The notes: a model not told the origin generated them from the letters alone. Shown: positions 1-7,712, numbered from the stretch's first letter. The stretch: 18,098 nt of DNA from Veillonella parvula (GCA_947096075.1 CAMUQE010000021.1:1-18098), one strand, 5' to 3'. Numbers and translations: made by a program.

Positions 1-51
1 CATCAATAATTAAGTGATGAATTAAATAAGTTGAATAAAAAAGAGGTAAGT

Positions 52-795
52 ATGAAGAAGAAACAGTATATGATGATGGCTGCATTCTTATGTACTACAA
101 CAATGGCTATGGCTACACCAGTTAGTATAAATACTAATCAGCCTTATAATGCTAAGAATGTACAAATGGACGGTCATGCACCATTGGAAACTAGCGCATC
201 TGTAATTAGCTCTGATAAAGAATATCGTCTGCGCCAAGGAGATGAACTAAATATTCAAGTGGTTCAGCAGGCAGAGCTTGGTACGCGTAATGGTAACGAC
301 ATTGTGTATACCGTCAGACCAGATGGATATGTATCGTTCCCTATGGTTGGTGCCGTAAAAGCAGATGGCTTAACTATAGATGAATTTACAGCTGAGTTAC
401 AGCAAGGTTTGTCTCGTTATATCATTAATCCTGATATCACAGTAAATGTATCGAAATTGGGCGGCGTTCGCGTATATGTATTTGGTGAAATTAATAAGCC
501 TGGCGCCTATACGTTGACTAAATCTAGTACAATTATTGATGCTATTGGGGCTGCAGGTAGTTTTAACTGGGATACAGCAAAGAAGAAAATTTACTTGATT
601 CATCAAGACAATCCAGAGAAACCGATTCCTATAAATTTGAATCGTATTTTACAAACTGGAGATATGTCTGAAAACTACATCATGCGTGAAGGTGATATTC
701 TTTACTTAACTAAGAATAGTCGTATCAACTTTGCTCGTGATATTGCTCCAATCTTAACAGGGGCTTACATGGTATCACGAATAGGTAAGGATTAA
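52..795 (+). CDS. OPX-family polysaccharide export protein (Wza-like, short form)
   Basis: Periplasmic/outer-membrane component that would carry finished polysaccharide across the outer membrane. From the ATG at 52 the protein is 247 aa. A basic start (MKKKQ) and hydrophobic stretch lead to a likely signal-peptidase I site after A21 (AMA|TP); Cys14 does not sit in a proper lipobox, so it does not look like a lipoprotein. Residues about 53-134 match the Poly_export domain (YRLRQGDELNI, then RPDGYVSFPMVG), and 139-172 are an SLBB repeat (VYVFGEINKPGAYTL). The start is chosen because AAGAGG at 41-46 precedes ATG 52 at 5 nt; an in-frame TTG at 31 has no ribosome site. It is shorter than Wza and has only about 25 residues after the last domain, with a weakly hydrophobic stretch near 228-244 instead of a long outer-membrane helix. 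Family call is firm; the outer-membrane topology is uncertain. Confidence 0.93.
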   Translation: MKKKQYMMMAAFLCTTTMAMATPVSINTNQPYNAKNVQMDGHAPLETSASVISSDKEYRLRQGDELNIQVVQQAELGTRNGNDIVYTVRPDGYVSFPMVGAVKADGLTIDEFTAELQQGLSRYIINPDITVNVSKLGGVRVYVFGEINKPGAYTLTKSSTIIDAIGAAGSFNWDTAKKKIYLIHQDNPEKPIPINLNRILQTGDMSENYIMREGDILYLTKNSRINFARDIAPILTGAYMVSRIGKD

Positions 796-832
796 AGATA
801 AGGCGATATCTATCATATAAGGGGGCGTTTTT

Positions 833-2659
833 TTGCGTTCATATTTATTACCATCCATATTGTTTATTACAGATATTGTGACGATTGTAATCGTTGCTTT
901 TATCAGTCTTTTTATTCGATTTGATGGACATATAGAACCTCAATATATTAGTCAAATGGTGGATGCACTTCCGTTATTACTTATTTCGTATATGTTGATG
1001 TTCTTGATAATGCATTTATATACCCGTATTTGGCGTTATGCAGGGATGCGAGAGGTATTAGCAGTATTTGTAGCGACTACAATTGGTACGGCTTTATTCT
1101 ATTCCTCTATGTTTGTATTTGGTAAGTCATTACCACGCTCCATCTATTTTATTACATGGTTCCTCACTACAGGTATTGTTGGTATGGGAAGAATGTTGCT
1201 TCATTATGTGGCACTTCACTATAGCCGTGGGGACGATGGTGAAAGTGGACAAGTAAATACATTGATCATAGGAGCCGGTGATGCAGGTGCAACTATAGCT
1301 CGTGAAATTGAACGATATCATAAGCGTTCTCGTCGAGTGATTGGTTTTGTTGATGATGATATGTTTAAACATAATCGTCTTATGAATGGTTTTAGAATTC
1401 TTGGGAGCCGTGAAGATATTCCTGCATTAGTTGCTAAGTATAAGGTAGAAGAAATCATTATTGCTATGCCTTCCGTGAAGCGAGATATTATTCAGGAAAT
1501 CATGGAAATTTGTGCTCCTTTAAAGTGTAAAATCAATATTTTACCGGGGATGTACCAATTACTTGATGATGAGGTTCTTGTATCTCATTTACATCCTGTT
1601 TCAATCGAAGACTTATTGGAGCGCGATGAGATTCAGCTCGATACGTCCAAGGTTGAAACATATCTTAAGGATAAAGTAGTTTTAGTTACTGGTGCGGGGG
1701 GCTCTATTGGTTCTGAAATTTGTCGTCAAGTTTTACGTGTAAAGTCTAAAAAGCTATTGCTCCTAGGCCATGGTGAAAATAGTATTTATCTTATTCATCA
1801 AGAATTGCGCAAGATTGTGCCCCAAGCTACATTGGTTCCAATTATTGCAGATATTCGTGATAAGAATCAATTAGAACAAATTTTCAAAAACTATAATCCT
1901 GATGTAGTATTTCATGCGGCAGCTCACAAACATGTGCCGCTTATGGAAATACAGCCAATTGCTGCGGTATTAAATAATATTTATGGTACTCGTAATGTTG
2001 CGGATGTAGCCGGAGCTCATGGAGTAGATCGATTTGTTATGATTTCTACGGATAAAGCGGTGAATCCGACCAGCGTTATGGGCGCTACAAAACGAGTTGC
2101 TGAAAAAGTTGTACTTGGTATGAATCACACATATGATACTAAGTTTATAACAGTTCGTTTTGGTAATGTACTTGGTAGCCGTGGTTCGGTTATTCCTTTA
2201 TTTCGTAAACAAATTGAAGCAGGTGGCCCTGTAACCGTTACAGATCCAGAAATGACACGTTATTTCATGACTATTCCTGAAGCCAGTCAATTAGTACTTC
2301 AAGCTGGTGCCATGGGGAATGGAGGCGAAGTGTTTCTTTTAGACATGGGTGAACCGGTTAAAATTGTCGATTTGGCTAAGAATATGATTCGTCTTTCTGG
2401 CTTTGAGCCTAATAAGGATATTCGTATTGAATTTACTGGATTACGTCCAGGTGAAAAGTTATACGAAGAATTATTGACTGCCGAAGAAGGTACGAATACT
2501 ACTACGCATAAGAAAATTTTTGAAGCAGCTCTAGAAGATGTTAATCAAGAATGGCTAAGTCGTGAAATAGAGCGTTTTCATACATGTAAAACTGATATAG
2601 ATGTAATTAATGTGTTGCAGGATATCATTCCTACATACGCCCCAAATCATAATGTATAA
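833..2659 (+). CDS. Membrane-bound UDP-GlcNAc 4,6-dehydratase (PglF/WbpM/CapD family)
   Basis: Probably converts UDP-GlcNAc to UDP-2-acetamido-2,6-dideoxy-4-ketohexose, the precursor of 4-amino-6-deoxy sugars. The 608-aa length matches the long, membrane-anchored, configuration-retaining class. Several hydrophobic helices occupy about residues 5-130, followed by a first Rossmann-like domain (LIIGAGDAGA, about 143-152) and the catalytic SDR domain with TGAGGSIGSE from about residue 286. The catalytic signature T406-D407-K408 ... M416 ... K420 has the Met in place of the usual SDR Tyr, as in PglF and WbpM, with the same spacing. The start is TTG at 833 after AAGGGGG at 819-825; no ATG gives the full N-terminal helix. 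It lies 37 bp after the OPX gene and before the co-polymerase, and its natural partner is the aminotransferase at 4946-6145. Substrate is inferred from family. Confidence 0.93.
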   Translation: MRSYLLPSILFITDIVTIVIVAFISLFIRFDGHIEPQYISQMVDALPLLLISYMLMFLIMHLYTRIWRYAGMREVLAVFVATTIGTALFYSSMFVFGKSLPRSIYFITWFLTTGIVGMGRMLLHYVALHYSRGDDGESGQVNTLIIGAGDAGATIAREIERYHKRSRRVIGFVDDDMFKHNRLMNGFRILGSREDIPALVAKYKVEEIIIAMPSVKRDIIQEIMEICAPLKCKINILPGMYQLLDDEVLVSHLHPVSIEDLLERDEIQLDTSKVETYLKDKVVLVTGAGGSIGSEICRQVLRVKSKKLLLLGHGENSIYLIHQELRKIVPQATLVPIIADIRDKNQLEQIFKNYNPDVVFHAAAHKHVPLMEIQPIAAVLNNIYGTRNVADVAGAHGVDRFVMISTDKAVNPTSVMGATKRVAEKVVLGMNHTYDTKFITVRFGNVLGSRGSVIPLFRKQIEAGGPVTVTDPEMTRYFMTIPEASQLVLQAGAMGNGGEVFLLDMGEPVKIVDLAKNMIRLSGFEPNKDIRIEFTGLRPGEKLYEELLTAEEGTNTTTHKKIFEAALEDVNQEWLSREIERFHTCKTDIDVINVLQDIIPTYAPNHNV

Positions 2660-2720
2660 GTCGTGGACGATACATTTATTACCCGATATATGTATAAGAC
2701 CATTTTAATTTTGATACATT
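2651..2720. repeat. Tandem copies of an inverted repeat, ATGTATAAG...GATACATT, twice
   Basis: ATGTATAAG occurs at 2652-2660 and again at 2690-2698. GATACATT occurs at 2669-2676 and again at 2713-2720. The order is therefore right-left-right-left, giving two inverted pairs with inner spacers of 8 and 14 bases. The first pair has a 7-bp perfect arm (AATGTAT/ATACATT), overlaps the dehydratase stop codon, and can extend with GTC/GAC around a GTG loop to make a hairpin; the TTTATT that follows is a poor U tract, so it is at best a weak terminator. The arrangement could be a two-site operator, an RNA processing or attenuation element, or decayed repeat DNA. The repeats are directly visible; the function is unknown. 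Confidence 0.5.
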
Positions 2721-2729
2721 GTGCTTTTA

Positions 2730-2758
2730 TTGAGAGGGTTAGGTACAGTTAATATTTT
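2730..2758 (+). promoter_or_regulatory. Possible weak internal promoter before the co-polymerase gene
   Basis: TTGAGA at 2730-2735 is followed after 17 bases by TATTTT at 2753-2758; an alternative -10, TAATAT at 2750-2755, would leave only 14 bases. Both are imperfect matches to sigma-70 boxes. The site lies in the only sizeable gap of the cluster, just after the duplicated inverted repeats and about 50 bases before the GTG start of the co-polymerase gene. AT-rich DNA produces such matches by chance, so this is tentative. Confidence 0.22.
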
Positions 2759-2809
2759 AAGTGGGAGAGACCCTGTTGTTTGTATACTTTTACAGAAAGG
2801 GGTATATGG

Positions 2810-4255
2810 GTGGAACAAATTATTGATTTAAAAGAGGTGGGCAGAGTCCTCATTAAAAAGCGCCGTAAAATTATTAATATTACGGTAGCATGTATGGTTT
2901 TAGGTGGTGCGTATGCCTTTCTTGCACCATCTACATATCAATCTACATCGATGTTGCGTATAAAACAAGCTCAAGGTTTGAGCAATTCTGTATTATCTAG
3001 TGCTAATGGCTATTCTGATTCTATGTCTCGTCAATTGATGAACACAGATGCAGAAATTTTAAAAAGTCGTAATGTAGTAGAGCCAGTAATTACTGCTATA
3101 GAAGATCCTGAAGGTACTGGTAATGCGCCAACATATGAAGATTTTGTTAAAACTCGCATTGAAACTAAACCCTATAAAGAAACCGAGTTATTGCAAGTAA
3201 GTGTAACAGGTAAGTCTCCTGAGCAAGCACAAGAAGCTAATCAATTACTTATTGATACTTTTTTGAAACGCCTTGCTGAAATCTCTCATGTTGAACAACG
3301 AACTACTCGTGAATTCTTACAGAAACGCGTTGTTACTGCAAAAACTGAATTAGAGCAAGCAGAAAAGAAATTACAACAATTTCAAATAGATAATAAGGTG
3401 TACTCCACAGCAGATCAAATGAAAGGCTTAACCGATAAGATTACTCTTATCGATCGTGAGAAAGCTCAAAATCAACTTGATTTAGAAACGGCACAAGCTG
3501 CACTTGGTAGTATCAATGAGCAATTAGGTTCTGCTGGTAAAAGCATCGCCGATAGTGCTACGGTTCAAGCTTATAAAGGGCAGTTAGCAGATCTAGAATC
3601 TCGTAAAGCTTCTTACGTTGGTAAATATACTGATGAACATCCAGCGATGAAAGAGATTAACCAACAAATTGAAGAGGCTAAAAGCGGTTTAAATGCTGAA
3701 ATTAATGCCATTGCATCTCAACAAGCACCATCAAGCAATTCTGCACAACAAGGCTTGTTAGCGGATAAATTTAAAAATGAAGCTGCTCTAGCAGTAGCTC
3801 AAGGTAAACAATCTACATTAGCTGAGTTAGATAAAGTAAACGAAGAAGCTATGAAGGGGTTACCTGAAAAAGAACGCGGTTATATCCAAGCAAAACGTGA
3901 TGTAGATGTGGCACAAGATATCTATCAAATGTTATCCACTCGCTTAGAAGAAGCGAAGGTTGCAGAGGTTATGGTACCGAATGAAGTTCAAATCGTTGAT
4001 CCTCCTACATTGCCAGAAAAGGCGATTGCTCCGCGTAAGGTTCTTATTCTATTAGGATCTGCCATTTTAGGACTCATCTTTGGTTGCCTCTATACATTGG
4101 GCCAATTCTTTGGTAATCGCAAAGTTCAATCTGTACAAGAGATTAATGATATTCTTGGCATTCAAAATTTGGGCGTGATTCCAAATCATAAAGAAAAAGA
4201 ATATGAAGAGCCTAGTAATCGTATCGTAGCATTGTTGCGCAAAGTGAGAGGTTAA
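2810..4255 (+). CDS. Polysaccharide co-polymerase, Wzz/GumC-like chain-length regulator
   Basis: Inner-membrane protein expected to control chain length with Wzy and to bridge to the OPX protein. From GTG at 2810 it is 481 aa. A cytosolic N-terminus ends in KKRRK, then TM1 spans about 21-39. A long periplasmic region follows, rich in Gln, Glu, Ala and Lys with coiled-coil character from about 150 to 390. A proline-containing stretch (VDPPTLPEKAIAPRK) leads to TM2 at about 411-430 and a 50-residue cytosolic tail. The tail has no fused kinase; the kinase-like protein is encoded next, 1 base downstream. GTG 2810 is preferred because AAAGGGG at 2796-2802 lies 7 nt upstream; an in-frame TTG at 2780 lacks a ribosome site, and the nearby ATG at 2806 is out of frame. 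The length is nearer to GumC-type proteins than to short streptococcal CpsC. Confidence 0.9.
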   Translation: MEQIIDLKEVGRVLIKKRRKIINITVACMVLGGAYAFLAPSTYQSTSMLRIKQAQGLSNSVLSSANGYSDSMSRQLMNTDAEILKSRNVVEPVITAIEDPEGTGNAPTYEDFVKTRIETKPYKETELLQVSVTGKSPEQAQEANQLLIDTFLKRLAEISHVEQRTTREFLQKRVVTAKTELEQAEKKLQQFQIDNKVYSTADQMKGLTDKITLIDREKAQNQLDLETAQAALGSINEQLGSAGKSIADSATVQAYKGQLADLESRKASYVGKYTDEHPAMKEINQQIEEAKSGLNAEINAIASQQAPSSNSAQQGLLADKFKNEAALAVAQGKQSTLAELDKVNEEAMKGLPEKERGYIQAKRDVDVAQDIYQMLSTRLEEAKVAEVMVPNEVQIVDPPTLPEKAIAPRKVLILLGSAILGLIFGCLYTLGQFFGNRKVQSVQEINDILGIQNLGVIPNHKEKEYEEPSNRIVALLRKVRG

Positions 4256-4256
4256 T

Positions 4257-4868
4257 ATGATTAGACTAATTTCTAATGAACGTGGTGATACACCACTTGT
4301 GGAAGCATATCGTACATTGCGTAGCAATCTTCAATATGTATGTAACCAACATAAATGTAAACTTATTTGCATTACTGCAGCTACTAGTGGTGAAGGAACT
4401 TCTGAAGTGGCAGCTAATACAGCATTAGCTTTATCTAAAAATAATAATAAAATTCTTCTGTTAGATGGTAATCTACGCAATCCAGCACAACATATAGCCT
4501 TTAATCTACAAAATAAAGGTCTTACAAATGCGGTGTTGATGGATGAAGATTTGACGATTCATCGTAATGTAGTGCCTCATTTGGATGTGCTTACGGCTGG
4601 TGAAGTTGTTGAATATCCATCTGATATTGTAGATTCTAGCAAATTACCTACGATTTTTGAGTATGTACGTGATGAATATGATGTGGTTATCATCGATACA
4701 CCACCCGTATTGTCTGTTACAGATGCCGTTGTATTGGCCGAAAAATCAGATGGTGTAATACTAGTTGTTAAAAATGAAGTAGCTAGTCCAAAAGATTTGA
4801 TTGAAGCTAAGAAACGCCTTTCACAAGTAGGTATTCCTCTTTTAGGATCTATCGCGATTGACGCGTAA
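4257..4868 (+). CDS. CpsD/CapB-like BY-kinase homologue with degenerate P-loop
   Basis: A 203-aa homologue of bacterial tyrosine autokinases that normally pair with the co-polymerase and cycle phosphorylation during capsule assembly. The oligomerisation motif EX2RX2R is present (E16, R19, R22), as are Walker A' (LLLDGN, D70) and Walker B (VVIIDTPP, D147). Walker A, usually GEGKST, reads G45-E46-G47-T48-S49-E50, so the invariant nucleotide-binding lysine is Thr and the last Thr is Glu. Walker A' also has DGN where DAD is common. The protein ends at GSIAIDA with no C-terminal tyrosine cluster. It starts 1 base after the co-polymerase stop, with GAGAGG upstream. The fold assignment is firm. That it is a pseudokinase, perhaps a structural adaptor for the co-polymerase, is inference; a sequencing difference is unlikely because at least two separate codons differ. 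Confidence 0.88.
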   Translation: MIRLISNERGDTPLVEAYRTLRSNLQYVCNQHKCKLICITAATSGEGTSEVAANTALALSKNNNKILLLDGNLRNPAQHIAFNLQNKGLTNAVLMDEDLTIHRNVVPHLDVLTAGEVVEYPSDIVDSSKLPTIFEYVRDEYDVVIIDTPPVLSVTDAVVLAEKSDGVILVVKNEVASPKDLIEAKKRLSQVGIPLLGSIAIDA

Positions 4869-4945
4869 TATAACTGTTTTGATCAACATTCTATGTGATA
4901 AATCAAGCGTATCAATATGGTACAGAAAGTATTGAGGTGATGTAT

Positions 4946-6145
4946 ATGAGAATTAATTTTTCTCCTCCAGATATTACAGAGTTAGAAATCAATGAAGTTG
5001 TTGAAGCCTTAAAAAGTGGGTGGATTACGACAGGTCCTCGTACTAAAGAATTAGAAAAAAAGATAGCTCACCAATTAGGTACACCAAAATCCGTTTGTTT
5101 AAACTCTGCTACTGCAGCGCTTGAAATGTCCCTTCGTGTATTGGGAATTGGACCTGGAGACGAAGTAATAACTAGTGCTTACTCATATACAGCTAGTGCG
5201 AGTCCTGTAGTTCATGTAGGCGCTACATTAGTGCTTGTTGATACACAAAAAGACTCCTATGAAATGGATTACGATGCAGTCGCTCGCGCTATCACACCAA
5301 AAACAAAGGCTATCATCCCTGTAGATATTGCGGGTGTGCCTTGTGATTATGAACGTTTGCGATCCATTGTAGAGGAAAAGAAATTTCTCTTTATACCATC
5401 TAATGATATTCAATCAGCATTAGGTCATATTCCTATCGTAGCGGACTGTGCACATTCTTTTGGTGCTTCTTATAAAGGGGTGCCAACAGGTAATGTAGCC
5501 GATTTTAGCAGCTTTTCCTTTCATGCTGTAAAAAACTTTACTACTGCTGAAGGTGGTTGTGCTACATGGCGCCACATAGATGGTTATGACGATGAAGCTA
5601 TCTACAAGCAATTCCAATTGTTATCCTTACATGGTCAGGATAAAGATGCGCTTGCTAAAACAAAAGCTGGTGCATGGGAATATGATATCAAGGGCACATA
5701 TTATAAATGTAATATGACAGATATTATGGCGGCTATCGGTTTGGCTCAATTAGAACGATATCCAAAACTGTTAGCTCGTCGTAAGGAGATTATCGAAGCT
5801 TACGATGCGGGTTTGAAAGATTTACCTGTTACATTGTTGAGCCATTATACAGATGAGCATGAAAGTAGTGGTCACTTGTATTTAGTACGTTTAGACGGCC
5901 GTGATGCGGAATATCGCAACAAGGTGATTGAAGCTATGGCTGAGGCTGGCATTGCGACGAATGTCCATTATAAGCCGATCCCAATGCATACTGCTTATAA
6001 AAACCTAGGCTTTACAATCGATGACTATCCAAATGCTTATGACCAGTTTAAGAATGAAATTACATTGCCACTTCATACGCTGCTTACAGACGATGAGGTG
6101 CAATATATCATTGAACAGTTTAAAAGGATTATTACCGAATGTTAG
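4946..6145 (+). CDS. DegT/DnrJ/EryC1/StrS-family sugar aminotransferase
   Basis: PLP enzyme expected to transaminate the 4-keto sugar made by the 833-2659 dehydratase, giving a UDP-4-amino-4,6-dideoxy-HexNAc (bacillosamine-type or its galacto epimer). From ATG 4946 it is 399 aa, typical for the family. Visible motifs are SGWITTGP near the N-terminus, the Asp of VADCAHSFGA that contacts the PLP ring nitrogen, and the Schiff-base Lys196 in FHAVKNFTTAEGG. The C-terminal domain contains NVHYKPIPMH. The start at 4946 has GAGG at 4934-4937 at 8 nt; an in-frame ATG at 4940 is too close to that site, and a GTG at 4895 lacks one. No acetyltransferase of the PglD type lies nearby, so the 4-amino group may stay free or be modified by another enzyme. 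Exact stereochemistry cannot be told. Confidence 0.9.
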   Translation: MRINFSPPDITELEINEVVEALKSGWITTGPRTKELEKKIAHQLGTPKSVCLNSATAALEMSLRVLGIGPGDEVITSAYSYTASASPVVHVGATLVLVDTQKDSYEMDYDAVARAITPKTKAIIPVDIAGVPCDYERLRSIVEEKKFLFIPSNDIQSALGHIPIVADCAHSFGASYKGVPTGNVADFSSFSFHAVKNFTTAEGGCATWRHIDGYDDEAIYKQFQLLSLHGQDKDALAKTKAGAWEYDIKGTYYKCNMTDIMAAIGLAQLERYPKLLARRKEIIEAYDAGLKDLPVTLLSHYTDEHESSGHLYLVRLDGRDAEYRNKVIEAMAEAGIATNVHYKPIPMHTAYKNLGFTIDDYPNAYDQFKNEITLPLHTLLTDDEVQYIIEQFKRIITEC

Positions 6146-6825
6146 TAAAAAACTTTCATGATCTACCAGAAGAGCTACAGTGTGAAGCGGTTCGTTTCTA
6201 TTTTGAAATATTAAATCAAAGACGTACAAGCCTTTTTTGTAAAAGCATTTTTGACCGCGTAATGGCAGCGGGAATGCTCATTATATTAAGTCCTATATTC
6301 TTGATTCTAGCCATCATGATTAAACGAGATAGTGAGGGAGAAGTTTTTTTTCGTCAAACTCGAGTGACACAGTACGGTCGTACCTTTGGTATCTATAAAT
6401 TCCGTACTATGGTAAAAAATGCGGAATCCCTTGGTGCTCAAGTAACATCACAAAATGATATGCGCGTTACGAAGGTGGGTAATATGCTTCGTAGCTGTCG
6501 TCTCGATGAACTGCCTCAGCTTATCAACATTCTCTTAGGAGATATGAGCTTTGTCGGAACAAGACCTGAGGTTCCACGTTATGTGGCCGCTTATACAGAT
6601 GAAATGAAAGCTACCTTATTATTACCCGCTGGTGTTACCAGTGTTGCCAGTATTACTTATAAAGATGAAGATCAGCTTTTACAAAATGCTCAGAATGTTG
6701 ATGAAGTCTATATAAATGAGGCTTTACCGGGCAAGATGGCTTGGAATTTAAAGAGTATTAAGGAATTTTCCTTTTTACAAGATATCAAAACGATGATTGA
6801 TACAGTGTTAGCTGTATTACGTTGA
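6139..6825 (+). CDS. Initiating sugar-phosphate transferase (PglC/WcaJ catalytic family)
   Basis: Transfers a sugar-1-phosphate from a UDP-sugar to undecaprenyl phosphate to start the repeat unit at the inner membrane. It is a short, 228-aa form with one hydrophobic segment at about 41-61 containing the S51-P52 kink of the re-entrant helix in monotopic enzymes, not the multi-helix WcaJ/WbaP N-terminus. Family motifs follow: YKFRTM (86-91), the catalytic D123-E124 dyad in RLDELPQLIN, GDMSFVGTRPEVPRYV (134-149) and a PAGVT segment. It overlaps the aminotransferase by 7 bp, with AGGA about 9 nt upstream of the ATG. The coupling to the dehydratase and aminotransferase suggests the transferred sugar is a diamino- or amino-6-deoxy HexNAc phosphate (inference). 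A run of eight T (6344-6351) lies in frame within the gene. Confidence 0.92.
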   Translation: MLVKNFHDLPEELQCEAVRFYFEILNQRRTSLFCKSIFDRVMAAGMLIILSPIFLILAIMIKRDSEGEVFFRQTRVTQYGRTFGIYKFRTMVKNAESLGAQVTSQNDMRVTKVGNMLRSCRLDELPQLINILLGDMSFVGTRPEVPRYVAAYTDEMKATLLLPAGVTSVASITYKDEDQLLQNAQNVDEVYINEALPGKMAWNLKSIKEFSFLQDIKTMIDTVLAVLR

Positions 6826-6836
6826 AAGAGGTCCCT

Positions 6837-7703
6837 ATGAGTACATCTATGACAAAGGAAATACAAGAAAAAGAGCTGAATATGTTACTGTACTTTAAAG
6901 AGTTCTGTGATAAACATAATTTGCGCTTTTATCTTTGTGGCGGTGGTCTCATTGGGGCTATACGTCATAAGGGCTTTATCCCTTGGGATGATGATTTAGA
7001 TCTTTTTATGCCTCGTCCAGATTATGAAAAGTTAGCTGAATTATGGCCAAAATATGCTGATACTAAACGATTTACGTATTGTCGTACCGATCGAAATCAC
7101 ATCTATCATGATGCAGGAGCATCTATTAGAGATAATCATACGACCTTTATCAATCGTCATAGTATGCATGAAGATGTTTGTCATGGTTTGGCACTTGAAA
7201 TTATGCCTATCGATGGCTGTGCACCCGGTAAAATTAGTGGTGCACTACAATTGATATGGGCCATGACTTTTGCACTCTTTAATGCACAGCGTTTACCAGA
7301 TAATAAAGGTCCTACATATCGTGCTTTAGCTGGTTATATTTATAAGATTTTTTCCAGTCAATCTGTACGCTATCATATTTGGCGATTTGCAGAAAAGAGA
7401 ATGACTCAATACGACTTTGATACGAGTGATGAGTGTACGGAGTTAATCGGTAGCTTAAAAGGTATGAAGCTACGTCATCCTAGAGAGGACTTTGCTTCTG
7501 TTGTATATAAAGATTTTGAAGGTCATCAAATACCTGTTATGAAAGGGTATGAGAGATATTTGCGTCTCATTTGGGGCGACTATATGCAATTACCACCTGT
7601 AGAGCAACGTGTGGCAAAACATGATGCAGTGTTTGCTGATTTACACACACCTTACAAGGAGTATAAAGGCATACATTATGCTAAGAAAGAAGCTCAACCA
7701 TAA
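6837..7703 (+). CDS. LicD-family phosphotransferase
   Basis: LicD proteins have a nucleotidyltransferase-like fold and transfer phosphocholine or other phospho-alcohols from CDP-linked donors to glycans. From ATG 6837 the protein is 288 aa. The family signature is clear: CGGGLIGAIRHKGFIPWDD at residues 34-52, continuing with D53 and D55 (metal-binding acidic cluster), then RPDYEKL. AAAGAGG at 6824-6830 supports ATG 6837 over an in-frame TTG at 6822 that overlaps the preceding stop. No choline kinase, choline transporter or choline cytidylyltransferase (LicA/B/C) is nearby. Instead an IspD/TarI-like cytidylyltransferase and an SDR enzyme follow within the same overlapping run, so the donor is more likely a CDP-polyol than CDP-choline. 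Family is confident; substrate is inference. Confidence 0.9.
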   Translation: MSTSMTKEIQEKELNMLLYFKEFCDKHNLRFYLCGGGLIGAIRHKGFIPWDDDLDLFMPRPDYEKLAELWPKYADTKRFTYCRTDRNHIYHDAGASIRDNHTTFINRHSMHEDVCHGLALEIMPIDGCAPGKISGALQLIWAMTFALFNAQRLPDNKGPTYRALAGYIYKIFSSQSVRYHIWRFAEKRMTQYDFDTSDECTELIGSLKGMKLRHPREDFASVVYKDFEGHQIPVMKGYERYLRLIWGDYMQLPPVEQRVAKHDAVFADLHTPYKEYKGIHYAKKEAQP

Positions 7704-7712
7704 GGAGGGCCT

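Noticed and set aside
1..51. JUMPStart/ops-type element or promoter upstream of the OPX gene
   Set aside because: Only 51 bases are visible and no ops-like core or convincing -35/-10 pair is present.
397..606. Minus-strand open frames across the window (for example 397-606, 1130-1372, 10163-10561, 14956-15306)
   Set aside because: They lie opposite well-supported genes, show no recognisable domains or ribosome sites, and look like complementary-frame noise.
796..832. AGATA...TATCT inverted repeat between OPX and dehydratase genes
   Set aside because: Only 5-bp AT-rich arms, no U tract; likely chance in a short intergenic stretch.
4879..4886. TTGATCAA palindrome in the gap after the kinase homologue
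   Set aside because: An isolated 8-bp palindrome in AT-rich DNA without a repeat partner or promoter context.
7054..7254. Plus-strand open frame inside the LicD-family gene
   Set aside because: It is in another frame of a gene with intact family motifs and has no ribosome site or recognisable product.
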